From NCBI RefSeq assembly GCF_006381105.1, contig NZ_VDET01000036.1:62001-126000 (forward strand): DNA of 64,000 bases, written 5' to 3'. Of the stretch, positions 44,039-53,260 are shown in pieces. The stretch comes from Flavicella sediminum. Its GTDB lineage: Bacteria > Bacteroidota > Bacteroidia > Flavobacteriales > Flavobacteriaceae. The notes below the pieces were generated by a model. It saw only the letters and a program-made list of their open reading frames with translations, did no database searches and was not told the DNA's origin. A program made the translations under genes and the position numbers. Within the stretch, counting starts at the first letter, position 1. The number at the start of each line of letters is the position of its first letter.

Positions 44039-44120
44039 TTTTTATTTCTTTGAAATTATATTTTGATAACGTCCCATTTCTTTATTACAAAAAAAGAATA
44101 GACAACATTATTTTTAATTT

Positions 44121-44435
44121 TTACTCCATGTAAAAAACTTCTTTCAATTCGGTAGCCACAGGACTATTATCTTCATTAGTTTCCATTAAAAAAGCCATAT
44201 GCTCCCACCACTTTTTACAGATTTCTGTTTTCGATATTGCGGCCCACATTTCTTCTGAAGCAATTTCAGCATATGCAAATAAGCTATTCGTTTCTTCATC
44301 TAAAGAAATACTATAATTGGTCACACCATATTCCTTTAACATGTCATATAATTCTAACCAAATGGGGTTATGTCTTTTTGTGTATTCTTCCAAGTTATTT
44401 GGAAGCAACTTCATTTTAAATACTTTTCTAATCAT
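44121..44435 (-). CDS. rhaM: L-rhamnose mutarotase
   Basis: 104 residues, the usual length of this family, and no signal peptide, so it is cytoplasmic. It interconverts the alpha and beta anomers of L-rhamnose before isomerisation. Tyr18 and His22 (EEYTKRHNPIW) match the catalytic pair known from the Escherichia coli enzyme. NYSISLDEETNSLFAYAEI and CKKWWEHMAFLME are family blocks. It lies inside the GH106 operon, between the CBM9-like protein gene (77 bases) and the sulfatase gene (82 bases). It is the clearest sign in the window that free rhamnose is a product of this locus. Confidence 0.93.
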   Translation of the reverse strand: MIRKVFKMKLLPNNLEEYTKRHNPIWLELYDMLKEYGVTNYSISLDEETNSLFAYAEIASEEMWAAISKTEICKKWWEHMAFLMETNEDNSPVATELKEVFYME

Positions 44436-44512
44436 TTCAGTAAATCTTTATTTTTCAGTTATAAGTTTTAACCATTAACCTATTTACATAGGATGAAAAA
44501 ATAGTTATCAAT

Positions 44513-45592
44513 TTATTCTGTAACAATTTCCCACACTTTTGAACGAACTGAAGTTTCACTAGAACTTGAAATTGTCAATACAACGATCCATTCGCCTCCT
44601 TTTTCATAATGGTGTGATGGGTTCTTCTCATTTGATATAGTTCCATCTCCAAAATCCCAATGCCACGTTTCTATATCTCCAAACGATTTATCTTTAAATT
44701 GAATCCATCGTTCTTTTCTATCTATTTCTATAAAAGACCAATCTGCTTGAATGTTATTTTGATGCTCTTTCTCTAAAGGCATCAACCTAAATAAATTCAA
44801 ATAACTTGCATTTCGAATCATTCGGGTATCATGTGCTAAGTTGATAAAAGACTCTGATTTCCCTCCATCATAATCGATACCACACCAGGACAAACCAATA
44901 ATTTCATTTTCTTGTAGCTGACTTATTCTAGAAGCTTCAATTCCCGAATAATCAGCATGATCAAAAGGAGTAATCCAAAACTCCATTTTAAGTTTTCCTT
45001 TTTTCCCATGCTTAAATTTGTAATCATAAGCAATATTAAAATACGGAAAGTCCTTTATCCATGGTGTGTTTCCCCAAACCATAGCAGGGTCTTTATTTAC
45101 AGCAGGAGTAAAAACATGATAATTCTGTGCATGAGAACCATGACCTTTGAAATGCAATTTTTCTACAGAAAAATGGTCTAAATTACCATTGTCCTTTTTA
45201 ATAAAAGGACCACCTGATAAATCAGCATCTACAACTACTTCAAAAATATCTTGTCTCAAGCCTTTGTCTTCAAAATCCCAAAAATCATCATACGATTCTA
45301 CATAAAAATAAAGTCTATTCAAATCTTTTACCCAAGCTACCTTCACATCTACATCATAATCTTTAGGGTCTAAATCAAAATCTAATCCCCTTACGGTTTC
45401 CTTCATTTGTTTTAAACCTATGCTATAAGAATCTGGTACGCTTTTCCAGTCAGAAAACTCACCATCAATTCTTGGCATTTCATTCTTCGGAAACTGATAC
45501 ACTTTATATTCTTTAGATCTTTGTCCAAAAGAGCAAAATGAACATCCTAGAAAGAATGTAACACAAATTATATATAAAATTTTTCTACTCAT
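44513..45592 (-). CDS. Secreted CBM9-like carbohydrate-binding protein with C-terminal PKD domain
   Basis: 359 residues with an N-terminal hydrophobic segment and Cys16/Cys19 (FFLGCSFC), so it is possibly a lipoprotein. Residues ~33-260 form a CBM9/DOMON-type beta-sandwich: PRIDGEFSDWKSVPDS, VKVAWVKDLNRLYFYVES, QDIFEVVVDADLSGG and KMEFWITPFDHADYSG. Residues ~285-359 form a PKD domain (IQFKDKSFGDIETWHWDFGDG, NPSHHYEKGGEWIVVLTI). No catalytic motif is visible, so a glycan-binding surface role fits. It sits 29 bases after the unknown gene at 45622-46653 and before rhaM. Confidence 0.8.
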   Translation of the reverse strand: MSRKILYIICVTFFLGCSFCSFGQRSKEYKVYQFPKNEMPRIDGEFSDWKSVPDSYSIGLKQMKETVRGLDFDLDPKDYDVDVKVAWVKDLNRLYFYVESYDDFWDFEDKGLRQDIFEVVVDADLSGGPFIKKDNGNLDHFSVEKLHFKGHGSHAQNYHVFTPAVNKDPAMVWGNTPWIKDFPYFNIAYDYKFKHGKKGKLKMEFWITPFDHADYSGIEASRISQLQENEIIGLSWCGIDYDGGKSESFINLAHDTRMIRNASYLNLFRLMPLEKEHQNNIQADWSFIEIDRKERWIQFKDKSFGDIETWHWDFGDGTISNEKNPSHHYEKGGEWIVVLTISSSSETSVRSKVWEIVTE

Positions 45593-45621
45593 GTATAAAT
45601 AGCTAGAAATAGCAACTGTCT

Positions 45622-46653
45622 TTATTTCAGTGTCTCATTCAGTTTGTAAACTTTAGAACGTATGTCATCTAAATCACCTACAATTAACCAATAATCATAT
45701 TCAAACACATCGTTTTTCTTCAATGCAACTGCTTTTATAGGCGCTATATAAGAAGTTTGACTATCTGTACTTTCGAACCCAGGAGCACCTGCCATACCTG
45801 CTAAGAAATTTGAAGCAATAGGAGTATACACTCCCAATCCCCATTTATTGTCATCAACAAACGCCATCCAATGTTCTGATACTTTTTGATTCTTATAACG
45901 TCCCCAAAAACCATCTTCTAAATGTTCAACAACGGGGTTGTCTAAAGTATCTCCTGTAAAAGGAGCTTTTCCAAAATAGCTGTATAAATTTTTAAGCGCA
46001 GAAATAGGATACACTGCAGGAAGTTCTTGACTCGGAGCTCCCCCATCTTCCGTATATATATCATACAATCCTTTTTCTGATTCTGATTTTACAGCATTAG
46101 CTTTTTTATCTCTTTGAGTATCATAGATACTGTCTTTTCGAAAACAAGTCAATCTATTATGAACTTTGATTACGTTCCCTTCTAACGTACTCCATTGTTC
46201 AATAGTTGCCTCGGCAGGTTCGTTATTCATATCCCATAACATTGGTATACATTTTACATACAAGGTATTTTCTGTTTTTGTACAAGCAACAATCTCGGCT
46301 CTATTTTTATAAGAATCTCCTACTTGAATAGGATTCCAAGACCAAGGAGACCAATCTGGATTTTGTCCATCTTTAGTTCTATTTATGCTTTTACCGGCAT
46401 AATAAGATTGCTGAATATAACGACCTTCATCGTGTACATTCACAATATTTCTTTCTTTCCCAGATTCGGAAATATAAAAAATAGCTCCTCCTCTAGTCAA
46501 ATCTAATTTCAAAGACAAGACACCATTATCGAGACCAACTTCTTTTTGGTTGGTATCAATAATTGTTGCAACAGATTTCTCCGAATTATTCTTATTGACT
46601 TTACAACTGACTATAGAGAATAATATAACAGTGCTAAAAATGAACTTTTTCAT
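45622..46653 (-). CDS. Uncharacterised lipoprotein, probably all-beta (mutarotase-like fold)
   Basis: 343 residues with a lipobox (SIVSC, Cys17). I do not recognise a named family. The sequence is beta-rich: VGLDNGVLSLKLDLTRGGAI, ERNIVNVHDEGRYIQQSYYA, SPWSWNPIQVGD, TIEQWSTLEGNVIKVHNRLT, HWMAFVDDNKWGLGVYTP and FEYDYWLIVGDL. The GGAI...NIVNVHDEGRYIQQ block parallels GGVINEIII...GRAGQVAIRD in the lipoproteins at 50209 and 51688, and the supersandwich of galactose-mutarotase-like or lyase proteins would suit. It is 5 bases after the GH106 gene, so it should work on the same glycan. It could be a binding protein or a new lyase/hydrolase; the sequence does not decide. Confidence 0.65.
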   Translation of the reverse strand: MKKFIFSTVILFSIVSCKVNKNNSEKSVATIIDTNQKEVGLDNGVLSLKLDLTRGGAIFYISESGKERNIVNVHDEGRYIQQSYYAGKSINRTKDGQNPDWSPWSWNPIQVGDSYKNRAEIVACTKTENTLYVKCIPMLWDMNNEPAEATIEQWSTLEGNVIKVHNRLTCFRKDSIYDTQRDKKANAVKSESEKGLYDIYTEDGGAPSQELPAVYPISALKNLYSYFGKAPFTGDTLDNPVVEHLEDGFWGRYKNQKVSEHWMAFVDDNKWGLGVYTPIASNFLAGMAGAPGFESTDSQTSYIAPIKAVALKKNDVFEYDYWLIVGDLDDIRSKVYKLNETLK

Positions 46654-46658
46654 TCTAT

Positions 46659-49600
46659 TTAATTTTTTGCTGCTTGAATTGTAACAGGTCCTAATAAGCC
46701 AGAAGTAATTAGCTCTTCTGCTTTTGTAGCACTATCTATAATAACCCAAGTCGTTCGCTCTTCTTTACTTAAAGCTCTATCACCAGTTAATCTATTTCTC
46801 CAAACATTCACAACTTCTACTTCAATTGTATTTTCACCTTCTTTAAGTACATTATTCGCATTTAATTTAAAAGGGGCTATCCATGTAGTTCCAATATTTT
46901 TTCCATTAATTTTAACAGTCGCCATAATACCTACTTTCCCTAAATCAATAAAAACATCATTCTCAGTGTCCTTTGCCGAATAATCAAAAGTTGACGTGTA
47001 AACAGCCGTACCTGAGTAGAACTTTATTTTATCATCTTCACTAGTTATCCAGTCAGTTAACGATGGGAAATCAACGATAGTTTTTGGTCCAATTTCTTTG
47101 TTTTTGAAATCAACTTTCCAAGAATTTTCTAATGTCTGTACAATTTTTGTTTCAGGGAAATTATTTTGATTCTTAACATCTTTCGTGTTTTCTGCTTCAG
47201 TAAAGACAACAAACCAACTTTGCAATGCTTCCATTTTTATTGGCACTGCAGTACGACCATTTACATTCTTAAAATCAGGTAAATCCTTCATTGTTCCACT
47301 AACTGCATCCCATAATTGAGGCTTCATTCCATTGACTCTAAATGAAGGTGAGAATTCAATTACTTGATCACTTTGGTTAGTTAAGAAATAAATTTCCATA
47401 CCTGGCATTGTTCTGTGTGTCCAAAGAACAGATGCTTGTCCATTTAAATCTACATCCTTGTCGATGTTCAATTTCGTAAGTGCATCTTGCAATTCCAAAC
47501 CGTCTACAATAGCACCTTTTCCATATGATTTTAGTTTAGCATCACTGCTTCCCCACATTTTAGCTGCAACCGCTTTCACTTTTTCATCACTTTCAGGATA
47601 GTTTTGTAAACTTGGAGATTTCACAGGAGCCTTTCCATAAATCTTACCACCTTGTGCTACTAAAGATTCTAATTTCTCTAAAAGCTCTGGTCTCATGGTA
47701 TCAAATGGAGGCAATACCATTAAACTGTATGTCATTCCATCAGGTAAAACTAACTTTCCATCTTTTACAGACATTCCATTTATAATTACCTCAGCATTGA
47801 TATAATCATAAGAATATCCTTTTGGTAATTCCGGATTTCTAACTCCTGTCATAATTGGTGCATCTTCTCCAATAAAATAACAAACATCTGCCGCATATTT
47901 TCCTTGTTGCAGCATATGTTGAGATCTTCTCAAATAATCGAAATAAGATTTAGATTTTTTAAACCATGTATTGTGACGGTTAAATTCTGTACTAAACCAA
48001 GCATTTACTCCTGGTACTCTAGCATCGTCTGGTTGATGGATATATAAATGCAACACAAAATGATTGATTCCTTCTGTTAAAGACCAATCCCCTCTTTTCT
48101 TAAGCATTGCAGGATGTCGAACATATGAACGATTTCCAGCAGTGAACGCCTCAGCAGACACTCTGTTTTTCCCATAAATATGAGCTGCAGATGATGCAGA
48201 TTTACATTCTATATCTCCTAAAGTTCCTTCATTCCAAAATTCTCCACTAACTAAATCAGATTGACCACCATACATTAAGAATTCTGATGGAAATCCCCAG
48301 TGACCATAATTTTCTAACCAAAGTTGTAAATTGTCTTTATTACTTGCTTCTCTTAAACCTCCTGTATATTCGTAAGCAACTGCATCTGCAATAGAACGAC
48401 GTAAATCCCACAAGAAACGTTCAGACTCTTCTACACTTCCTACAATTCTTCCTGTAAATACAGGTAAATATTTCTTAGGATTGTAACCAAACTTGGCTTC
48501 AAATTTAGCTTCATAACCGTCTGTCCAGTTTTGAGAACCCATTTCGTAACTATCAGCAATTACATATTTAAAGGCGCTTTTACTTTCTTCAGGAATTCGT
48601 TTTAAAAATTCCCCGATAAATTGTGAGTAATGATACTGAGCCAAGGCTTTATTTGCTTTATCCACTTCATATCCTTTTCCTTGTGGTGCCGATGGTGAAT
48701 TTTTTGTTCCAGTAGGTGTCATTCCAAAACGTTGTACTGTCCAATTACCTGCTGGTGCATTCCAACTAAGCTTTCCACTAGCATCCATTTTATCGCTAAT
48801 GTCAATCACGTCATTTGATCCTACTTTTAAAGAAGCATCCACGTCTTTTTGTTGATCCCATTTATAACTATTCCAAGCTGGAAATGGTGTTGGATGCATT
48901 TTAGCCAAACTTTTTCTAGCAAAACTCTCCATTCCTGATGCTTCAGAAATTACAAGTTCTCCAAGATCCCAAGATTGCTTTTGCTGTGCAGCGTTTCCTT
49001 TATTTAACTGTTTAAAAATTACTTTAAAACGATTTGATTTTACTCCAGGTAAACTTATTACTAAATGAGCGTACTTATCGGCTCCCACGTTTGGTGTTAG
49101 TTTTCGTCTATCAACCGTAAATGTTTTAATTTTTTTATATTTTCCATCAGTCATGGCGAATACCTCAGCTTTCAAAAACATATTCTTTTGTCCTGGAATA
49201 AGATGTAAACTATTCGCTACTATCTCATTTTTAGTTGTTAGTTCAACTTCATATTTCCCAACTTTATTTGCAAAACTAGTTACAGAATTATTATTCCCAT
49301 CAGTTAAGTTATTCCCATTTTTAACTGTAGGCTTAATTACAATTTTAGTGCTTTTTTGAGAACTTGTAATTCCCTCTGCCTTTATGGATGGAAATGCCAA
49401 CACATACGTATCTTGAAATTCTTCAAAAGGTTGTGCTAATTGTACATCTATATTTTTCCCTCCTTCTAATTTAACTTCAGAATAAGTTACATAACGCATC
49501 GCCATATCCGACTTTACCCAAGGTCCACCAGACTGACTCCAACCCGGACAATTAAATGCACCGATATCAACACCTATACGTTTTCCTTCATTGACTGCAT

Positions 49601-49916
49601 GCACCATATGCGACCACCATTCCTCACTTAACATAGGAACTTTTCCGTCTTTTTCATCAGGATTTATATTTCCTATCAAAGCACCACCAATTCCGGCTGC
49701 CTTCATTGCTTCTAAATCTTTGGTAATTCCATCTTTAGAAATATCATCACCAATCCAATACCAATAACACCAAAGTGTATTATCATCTGTTGGAGTAATA
49801 AATCCAGCTTTTAGTTTTTCTAAATCAAGTTTATCCTCTTTAGAGGTTTCACAACTATTGAAAATAAGTGCGAATAAAACGATAATAATTTTAAAATTTG
49901 TTGATAGAAATTTCAT
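46659..49916 (-). CDS. GH106 alpha-L-rhamnosidase-family glycoside hydrolase, lipoprotein
   Basis: 1085 residues with a lipobox (LIFNSC, Cys22). GH106 layout: GITKDLEAMKAAGIGGALIG (~62-81), AVNEGKRIGVDIGAFNCPGWSQSGGPW (~108-134), DSYEMGSQNWTDGYEAKFEAKFGYNP around 450, SAEAFTAGNRSYVRHPAMLK around 590, and EGINHFVLHLYIHQPDD. The Glu residues in DSYEMG and SAEAFT correspond to the conserved acidic pair of the family. The C-terminal beta-sandwich (~930-1080) ends with NTIEVEVVNVWRNRLTGD and GLLGPVTI. The family cleaves alpha-L-rhamnose linkages. It is the first gene of the minus-strand operon from promoter site 8. Confidence 0.94.
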   Translation of the reverse strand: MKFLSTNFKIIIVLFALIFNSCETSKEDKLDLEKLKAGFITPTDDNTLWCYWYWIGDDISKDGITKDLEAMKAAGIGGALIGNINPDEKDGKVPMLSEEWWSHMVHAVNEGKRIGVDIGAFNCPGWSQSGGPWVKSDMAMRYVTYSEVKLEGGKNIDVQLAQPFEEFQDTYVLAFPSIKAEGITSSQKSTKIVIKPTVKNGNNLTDGNNNSVTSFANKVGKYEVELTTKNEIVANSLHLIPGQKNMFLKAEVFAMTDGKYKKIKTFTVDRRKLTPNVGADKYAHLVISLPGVKSNRFKVIFKQLNKGNAAQQKQSWDLGELVISEASGMESFARKSLAKMHPTPFPAWNSYKWDQQKDVDASLKVGSNDVIDISDKMDASGKLSWNAPAGNWTVQRFGMTPTGTKNSPSAPQGKGYEVDKANKALAQYHYSQFIGEFLKRIPEESKSAFKYVIADSYEMGSQNWTDGYEAKFEAKFGYNPKKYLPVFTGRIVGSVEESERFLWDLRRSIADAVAYEYTGGLREASNKDNLQLWLENYGHWGFPSEFLMYGGQSDLVSGEFWNEGTLGDIECKSASSAAHIYGKNRVSAEAFTAGNRSYVRHPAMLKKRGDWSLTEGINHFVLHLYIHQPDDARVPGVNAWFSTEFNRHNTWFKKSKSYFDYLRRSQHMLQQGKYAADVCYFIGEDAPIMTGVRNPELPKGYSYDYINAEVIINGMSVKDGKLVLPDGMTYSLMVLPPFDTMRPELLEKLESLVAQGGKIYGKAPVKSPSLQNYPESDEKVKAVAAKMWGSSDAKLKSYGKGAIVDGLELQDALTKLNIDKDVDLNGQASVLWTHRTMPGMEIYFLTNQSDQVIEFSPSFRVNGMKPQLWDAVSGTMKDLPDFKNVNGRTAVPIKMEALQSWFVVFTEAENTKDVKNQNNFPETKIVQTLENSWKVDFKNKEIGPKTIVDFPSLTDWITSEDDKIKFYSGTAVYTSTFDYSAKDTENDVFIDLGKVGIMATVKINGKNIGTTWIAPFKLNANNVLKEGENTIEVEVVNVWRNRLTGDRALSKEERTTWVIIDSATKAEELITSGLLGPVTIQAAKN

Positions 49917-50012
49917 AATTGGTATACCTTGTAATTATATAATTATTGTTTATTGTCTTCTCAGTAATTTCTTAAATTCTAATAAAAAACATTTTTCACT
50001 GATAAGCTTCCG

Positions 50013-50056
50013 TAAATAAACAATTAAATGCTGTTTTACGCATCCTGCACTTTATG
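50013..50056 (-). promoter_or_regulatory. Locus promoter motif, site 8 (GH106-to-sulfatase operon)
   Basis: Minus strand: CATA half-site, 5 bases, CAGGATG (GGATG at 50045-50041), 20 bases, -7 box TTTATTTA at 50020-50013. The start codon is about 97 bases downstream. It forms a divergent pair with site 9. Confidence 0.78.
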
Positions 50057-50104
50057 GTCTAAACTAAAGAATAAAAAAGTTACTTCACTTTATTTGACCC
50101 AAAC

Positions 50105-50148
50105 CATAAACAACAGGATACAATTTAAGCATCAGTACTTTATATTTG
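50105..50148 (+). promoter_or_regulatory. Locus promoter motif, site 9 (50209-51513 gene)
   Basis: CATA at 50105-50108, CAGGATA (GGATA at 50116-50120) with a 9-base period, 20 bases, perfect -7 box TATATTTG at 50141-50148. Confidence 0.83.
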
Positions 50149-50208
50149 AAGCTGAACACTTCTTGTACTCATAGTTGTAACTAGGAACAAGAATCATTTA
50201 TAATACGC

Positions 50209-51513
50209 ATGAAAATAAATAAACTTGTTTTTTTAAACATTCTTTTAATTACAATATTTCAACTGATAACTAGTTGCCAAAAAGACGCAATAATCTTGGA
50301 GGAAGAAGAAGTTCCAGAGGAACCTTTAACAGAATTTGCAATCATTTCAGAGTCTAACCCTCGAATTACCACACATCATTTGACATCTGGTTCCTCGGGT
50401 TTTCAATTGGGTATCACATCAAACGCGGGTGGTGTGATTAACGAGATTATCATTCCGGGTATTGGAGATATCATGACAGAAGAAGCAGATTTATATGGTA
50501 GAGCTGGACAAGTCGCCATAAGAGACTCATCTCATGGTGGTAGATACAACCCAACACAAGCTGGCTTCAATGAAACTTTAGGATCAAAATGTGCCATTAC
50601 TCAAACACCTAATAAATTAGTGGTTGAACCGAGGCCAATGGCTTTATGGCATGGAGATGGTCAATACGACTTTACCCGCTGGGAAAACATAGGTGCTGAT
50701 CCCTATAAAACTGATGGTGGAAATACGGATGAAGATGGACTTGATGAAGAGGACTTACCGGGAAAACAATTAGATGAAGTAAGAAGTGAGTTTGATTATT
50801 ATGGAACTTACGAAGATATTTCTGGTAAAAACGGAATTGATATCGCTATTATAAGACATTACTACCAAATATCTTTTATTCGTCCGCCAGGACACTGTAT
50901 CAATCAACATAGAGCTGGCACAAAATTATGGAATCCTCAACCAGTTCAGTCAGACATTTCAGTTAAAAACCCTGCAGGAGTACATCCAGGTTCAGATAAA
51001 GATTTGAATAGAATGACAAGCGTTTGGTCTTTAAGACACGATAGAGCAAAATGGACTCCCAAGTATACCTATTATAGAAAAACAAATGGAGCATGGGCAA
51101 CACTTATTATGGACAATGTAGGCAAAATAGATGGAGAAGAAGATTTCCCTTCTGGCGACAATACTATTTTTATAAATGCTGATTCTAATATTGAAACACA
51201 AGGGAAAGCACTAGCAATTTATCGCCCTAAAACAGACATCAATACAAATACCATTATTGGAGTTAATGAAACTAATGGAAGCATTGTGTATAAAGACAAA
51301 AGAACGACTACACAGAAAATTCAATACAGTCCTAAACGAATTCAAACAATGAGTAAATATGGTTTTGTTGATCTGTTACGAGGAATGATTAATAGAACGC
51401 AACTAGATGGAAACACATATGAAGCTTTTCGAAATGAAGTTTACATACTTTATGGCACACCAAAAGAGATTATGGATGCTATAGCTATTTTGGATGTTAG
51501 TTTAGGAGTTTAA
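50209..51513 (+). CDS. Uncharacterised secreted lipoprotein, paralogue 1
   Basis: 434 residues with a lipobox (LITSC, Cys23), then an acidic linker (EEEEVPEEP) as in surface-exposed Bacteroidota lipoproteins. I do not recognise a family. The body is beta-rich with many conserved blocks shared with the next gene: GFQLGITSNAGGVINEIIIP, GIGDIM, GRAGQVAIRDSSHGG, YNPTQAGFNE, ALWHGDGQYD, DLPGKQLDEVRSEFDY, RPPGHCINQH, VWSLRHDRAKW and YEAFRNEVYILYGTP. Conserved His, Asp, Arg and Glu residues in these blocks suggest an active or metal site. The fold may be related to mutarotase-like or lyase beta-sandwiches. It is controlled by its own promoter motif. A new glycan lyase, hydrolase or binding protein are the options. 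Confidence 0.7.
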   Translation: MKINKLVFLNILLITIFQLITSCQKDAIILEEEEVPEEPLTEFAIISESNPRITTHHLTSGSSGFQLGITSNAGGVINEIIIPGIGDIMTEEADLYGRAGQVAIRDSSHGGRYNPTQAGFNETLGSKCAITQTPNKLVVEPRPMALWHGDGQYDFTRWENIGADPYKTDGGNTDEDGLDEEDLPGKQLDEVRSEFDYYGTYEDISGKNGIDIAIIRHYYQISFIRPPGHCINQHRAGTKLWNPQPVQSDISVKNPAGVHPGSDKDLNRMTSVWSLRHDRAKWTPKYTYYRKTNGAWATLIMDNVGKIDGEEDFPSGDNTIFINADSNIETQGKALAIYRPKTDINTNTIIGVNETNGSIVYKDKRTTTQKIQYSPKRIQTMSKYGFVDLLRGMINRTQLDGNTYEAFRNEVYILYGTPKEIMDAIAILDVSLGV

Positions 51514-51593
51514 AACGTATCAAATAATTTTCCCTTATATAAATTACTTCATCAATACAGCAATAGTATAACAACATTTAAAAAATTACTAGA

Positions 51594-51637
51594 CAGAAAC
51601 AACGGGATGTCATTAAGATTTCTATCACATACCTTGC
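51594..51637 (+). promoter_or_regulatory. Locus promoter motif, site 10 (51688-53070 gene)
   Basis: CAGA at 51594-51597, CGGGATG (GGATG at 51605-51609) with a 9-base period, 20 bases, -7 box TACCTTGC at 51630-51637. Confidence 0.8.
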
Positions 51638-51687
51638 CAAAAGATACACATAAGTGTATGTATAAACCAAAAAAATAAACCAAGAGT

Positions 51688-53070
51688 ATGAACAAAAGAA
51701 AAATTAATTTTTTAAGGGTAATTTTACCAATTTCACTAGTATTAGTAGCTAGTTGTAATAATGAAATTGACTTTGACAATTCCAACGCTTTAGAAAATTC
51801 AGAAACAGAAAAAAAATCTAAATTAAGCTCTTTAGAAAACAAATCTTTACCTGTCATTGCATTTTCTGACACAATACCAGGCACACCTACTTACTTTAGA
51901 AGAACCACACACACTTTACCGTCTGGTAATTCAGGCTTTCAAATTGGAGTTACTGATCAGGCAGGTGGTGTAATTAACCAAATTATAATTCCTGGTATCG
52001 GTGATATTATGGGGCAAGAAGCAGATAAGTATGGTAGAGTAGGACAAGTTGCAATAAGAGATAGTGGACATGGAGGTGTTTACAACCCTACCCAAGCAGG
52101 ATTTAATGAATACCAAGGTACTCCCGTTGTAATTAACACATCTGCAGATGGAAAAACTTTAACAATGCCAAGAAGAAAATTAGCTACATGGCATGGTGAT
52201 GGTAAATATGATTATACGGAATGGGAAAACATTGGTCCAGGTTCTGAAAAAAACGATCTTAAAAATGCAGATAGGGATGATATTGATGAAAGTGATTTAC
52301 CTGGAAAACAATTAACTGAAGTTAGAAGTGAATGGGATTACAATGGATTTTATAAAGACATCTCTGGTCAATATGGAATTAACATAGGTATTATCAAGCA
52401 CAGTTACAGAATGTCATTTATACGTAAAGCAGGACATTGTATCAACCAACATAGTAGTGATATATCACCTTTATGGAAGCCGAGTGCTATTCAAAATGAT
52501 ATTTCCGTAAATGCACCTGTAGGTGTTTACCCAGGAACTGATATAGATATGAATAAGATGATCATGGTTTGGTCTTTAAGACATGATTTAGCAAGATGGA
52601 ATCCTAAAAATGTTATCTATAGAAAAACAGACCGCACTTGGGCAACAATAACACCTAACGACAAAATTGAACTTAAAACACAACCAGCAGATAGTGATGG
52701 AACTGCATTTATGATTGCTGATAACACAAATAGAAACCTTGGAAAAGCGCTTTGTGTTTACAGGCCTAAAACAGCAGTAAATACTGAAGTAGTTATTGGT
52801 GTTAAAGGAAACAACATTATTTATACAGATTCTAGAGAATCTACTTCAGGTATGATTTGGGATGCAACGCGTAATGCATCAATGAGCAAATATGGTTTTG
52901 CGGGTAGATTAAAAGGAATGATAAGTCGTGATAGACTAGATGATATTGGAACTTATGCAGGTGAAGGAGTCTATGAAGCCTACAGAAATGAGGTGTATAT
53001 CTTATACGGAACTCCAAATGAAATTATAACCGCTACTAGAAGGTTGGATAACAATCTAACACTTTTTTAA
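51688..53070 (+). CDS. Uncharacterised secreted lipoprotein, paralogue 2
   Basis: 460 residues with a lipobox (VASC, Cys23), a polar linker of ~30 residues, and then the same conserved body as the preceding gene: GFQIGVTDQAGGVINQIIIP, GRVGQVAIRDSGHGG, YNPTQAGFNEY, ATWHGDGKYDYTEWENIG, DLPGKQLTEVRSEWDY, KAGHCINQH, MVWSLRHDLARW and YEAYRNEVYILYGTP. The two genes are tandem duplicates, yet each kept its own promoter motif, so both are probably needed, perhaps for differently decorated substrates. Function unknown, as for the paralogue. A terminator hairpin follows. Confidence 0.7.
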   Translation: MNKRKINFLRVILPISLVLVASCNNEIDFDNSNALENSETEKKSKLSSLENKSLPVIAFSDTIPGTPTYFRRTTHTLPSGNSGFQIGVTDQAGGVINQIIIPGIGDIMGQEADKYGRVGQVAIRDSGHGGVYNPTQAGFNEYQGTPVVINTSADGKTLTMPRRKLATWHGDGKYDYTEWENIGPGSEKNDLKNADRDDIDESDLPGKQLTEVRSEWDYNGFYKDISGQYGINIGIIKHSYRMSFIRKAGHCINQHSSDISPLWKPSAIQNDISVNAPVGVYPGTDIDMNKMIMVWSLRHDLARWNPKNVIYRKTDRTWATITPNDKIELKTQPADSDGTAFMIADNTNRNLGKALCVYRPKTAVNTEVVIGVKGNNIIYTDSRESTSGMIWDATRNASMSKYGFAGRLKGMISRDRLDDIGTYAGEGVYEAYRNEVYILYGTPNEIITATRRLDNNLTLF

Positions 53071-53089
53071 AAACACTTAATTTATTAAA

Positions 53090-53121
53090 AAAAGTCAGAG
53101 AATTATAAGTCTCTGGCTTTT
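53090..53121 (+). terminator. Terminator after the 51688-53070 gene
   Basis: AAAAGTCAGAG (53090-53100) pairs with CTCTGGCTTTT (53111-53121) with one mismatch and a 10-base loop, followed by T-rich sequence. Confidence 0.8.
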
Positions 53122-53136
53122 CTTGCTTAAAGTAAC

Positions 53137-53180
53137 TAGAAACAACAGGATGCCTTAGAATTTTTTAATTGATAATATTG
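53137..53180 (+). promoter_or_regulatory. Locus promoter motif, site 11 (53261-53887 gene)
   Basis: TAGA at 53137-53140, CAGGATG (GGATG at 53148-53152) with a 9-base period, 20 bases, -7 box TAATATTG at 53173-53180, the same box as at sites 1 and 2. Confidence 0.85.
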
Positions 53181-53260
53181 TACTCTTAACAGATTAACCT
53201 AAAAATAATACTATAGCAAACAACTACGCATATTTTCATTAATTAATTAAATCAAATATT

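Noticed and set aside
44488-44500. TAGGATGAAA near 44490
   Set aside because: It is on the plus strand while the genes on both sides are on the minus strand, and no -7 box follows at 20 bases.
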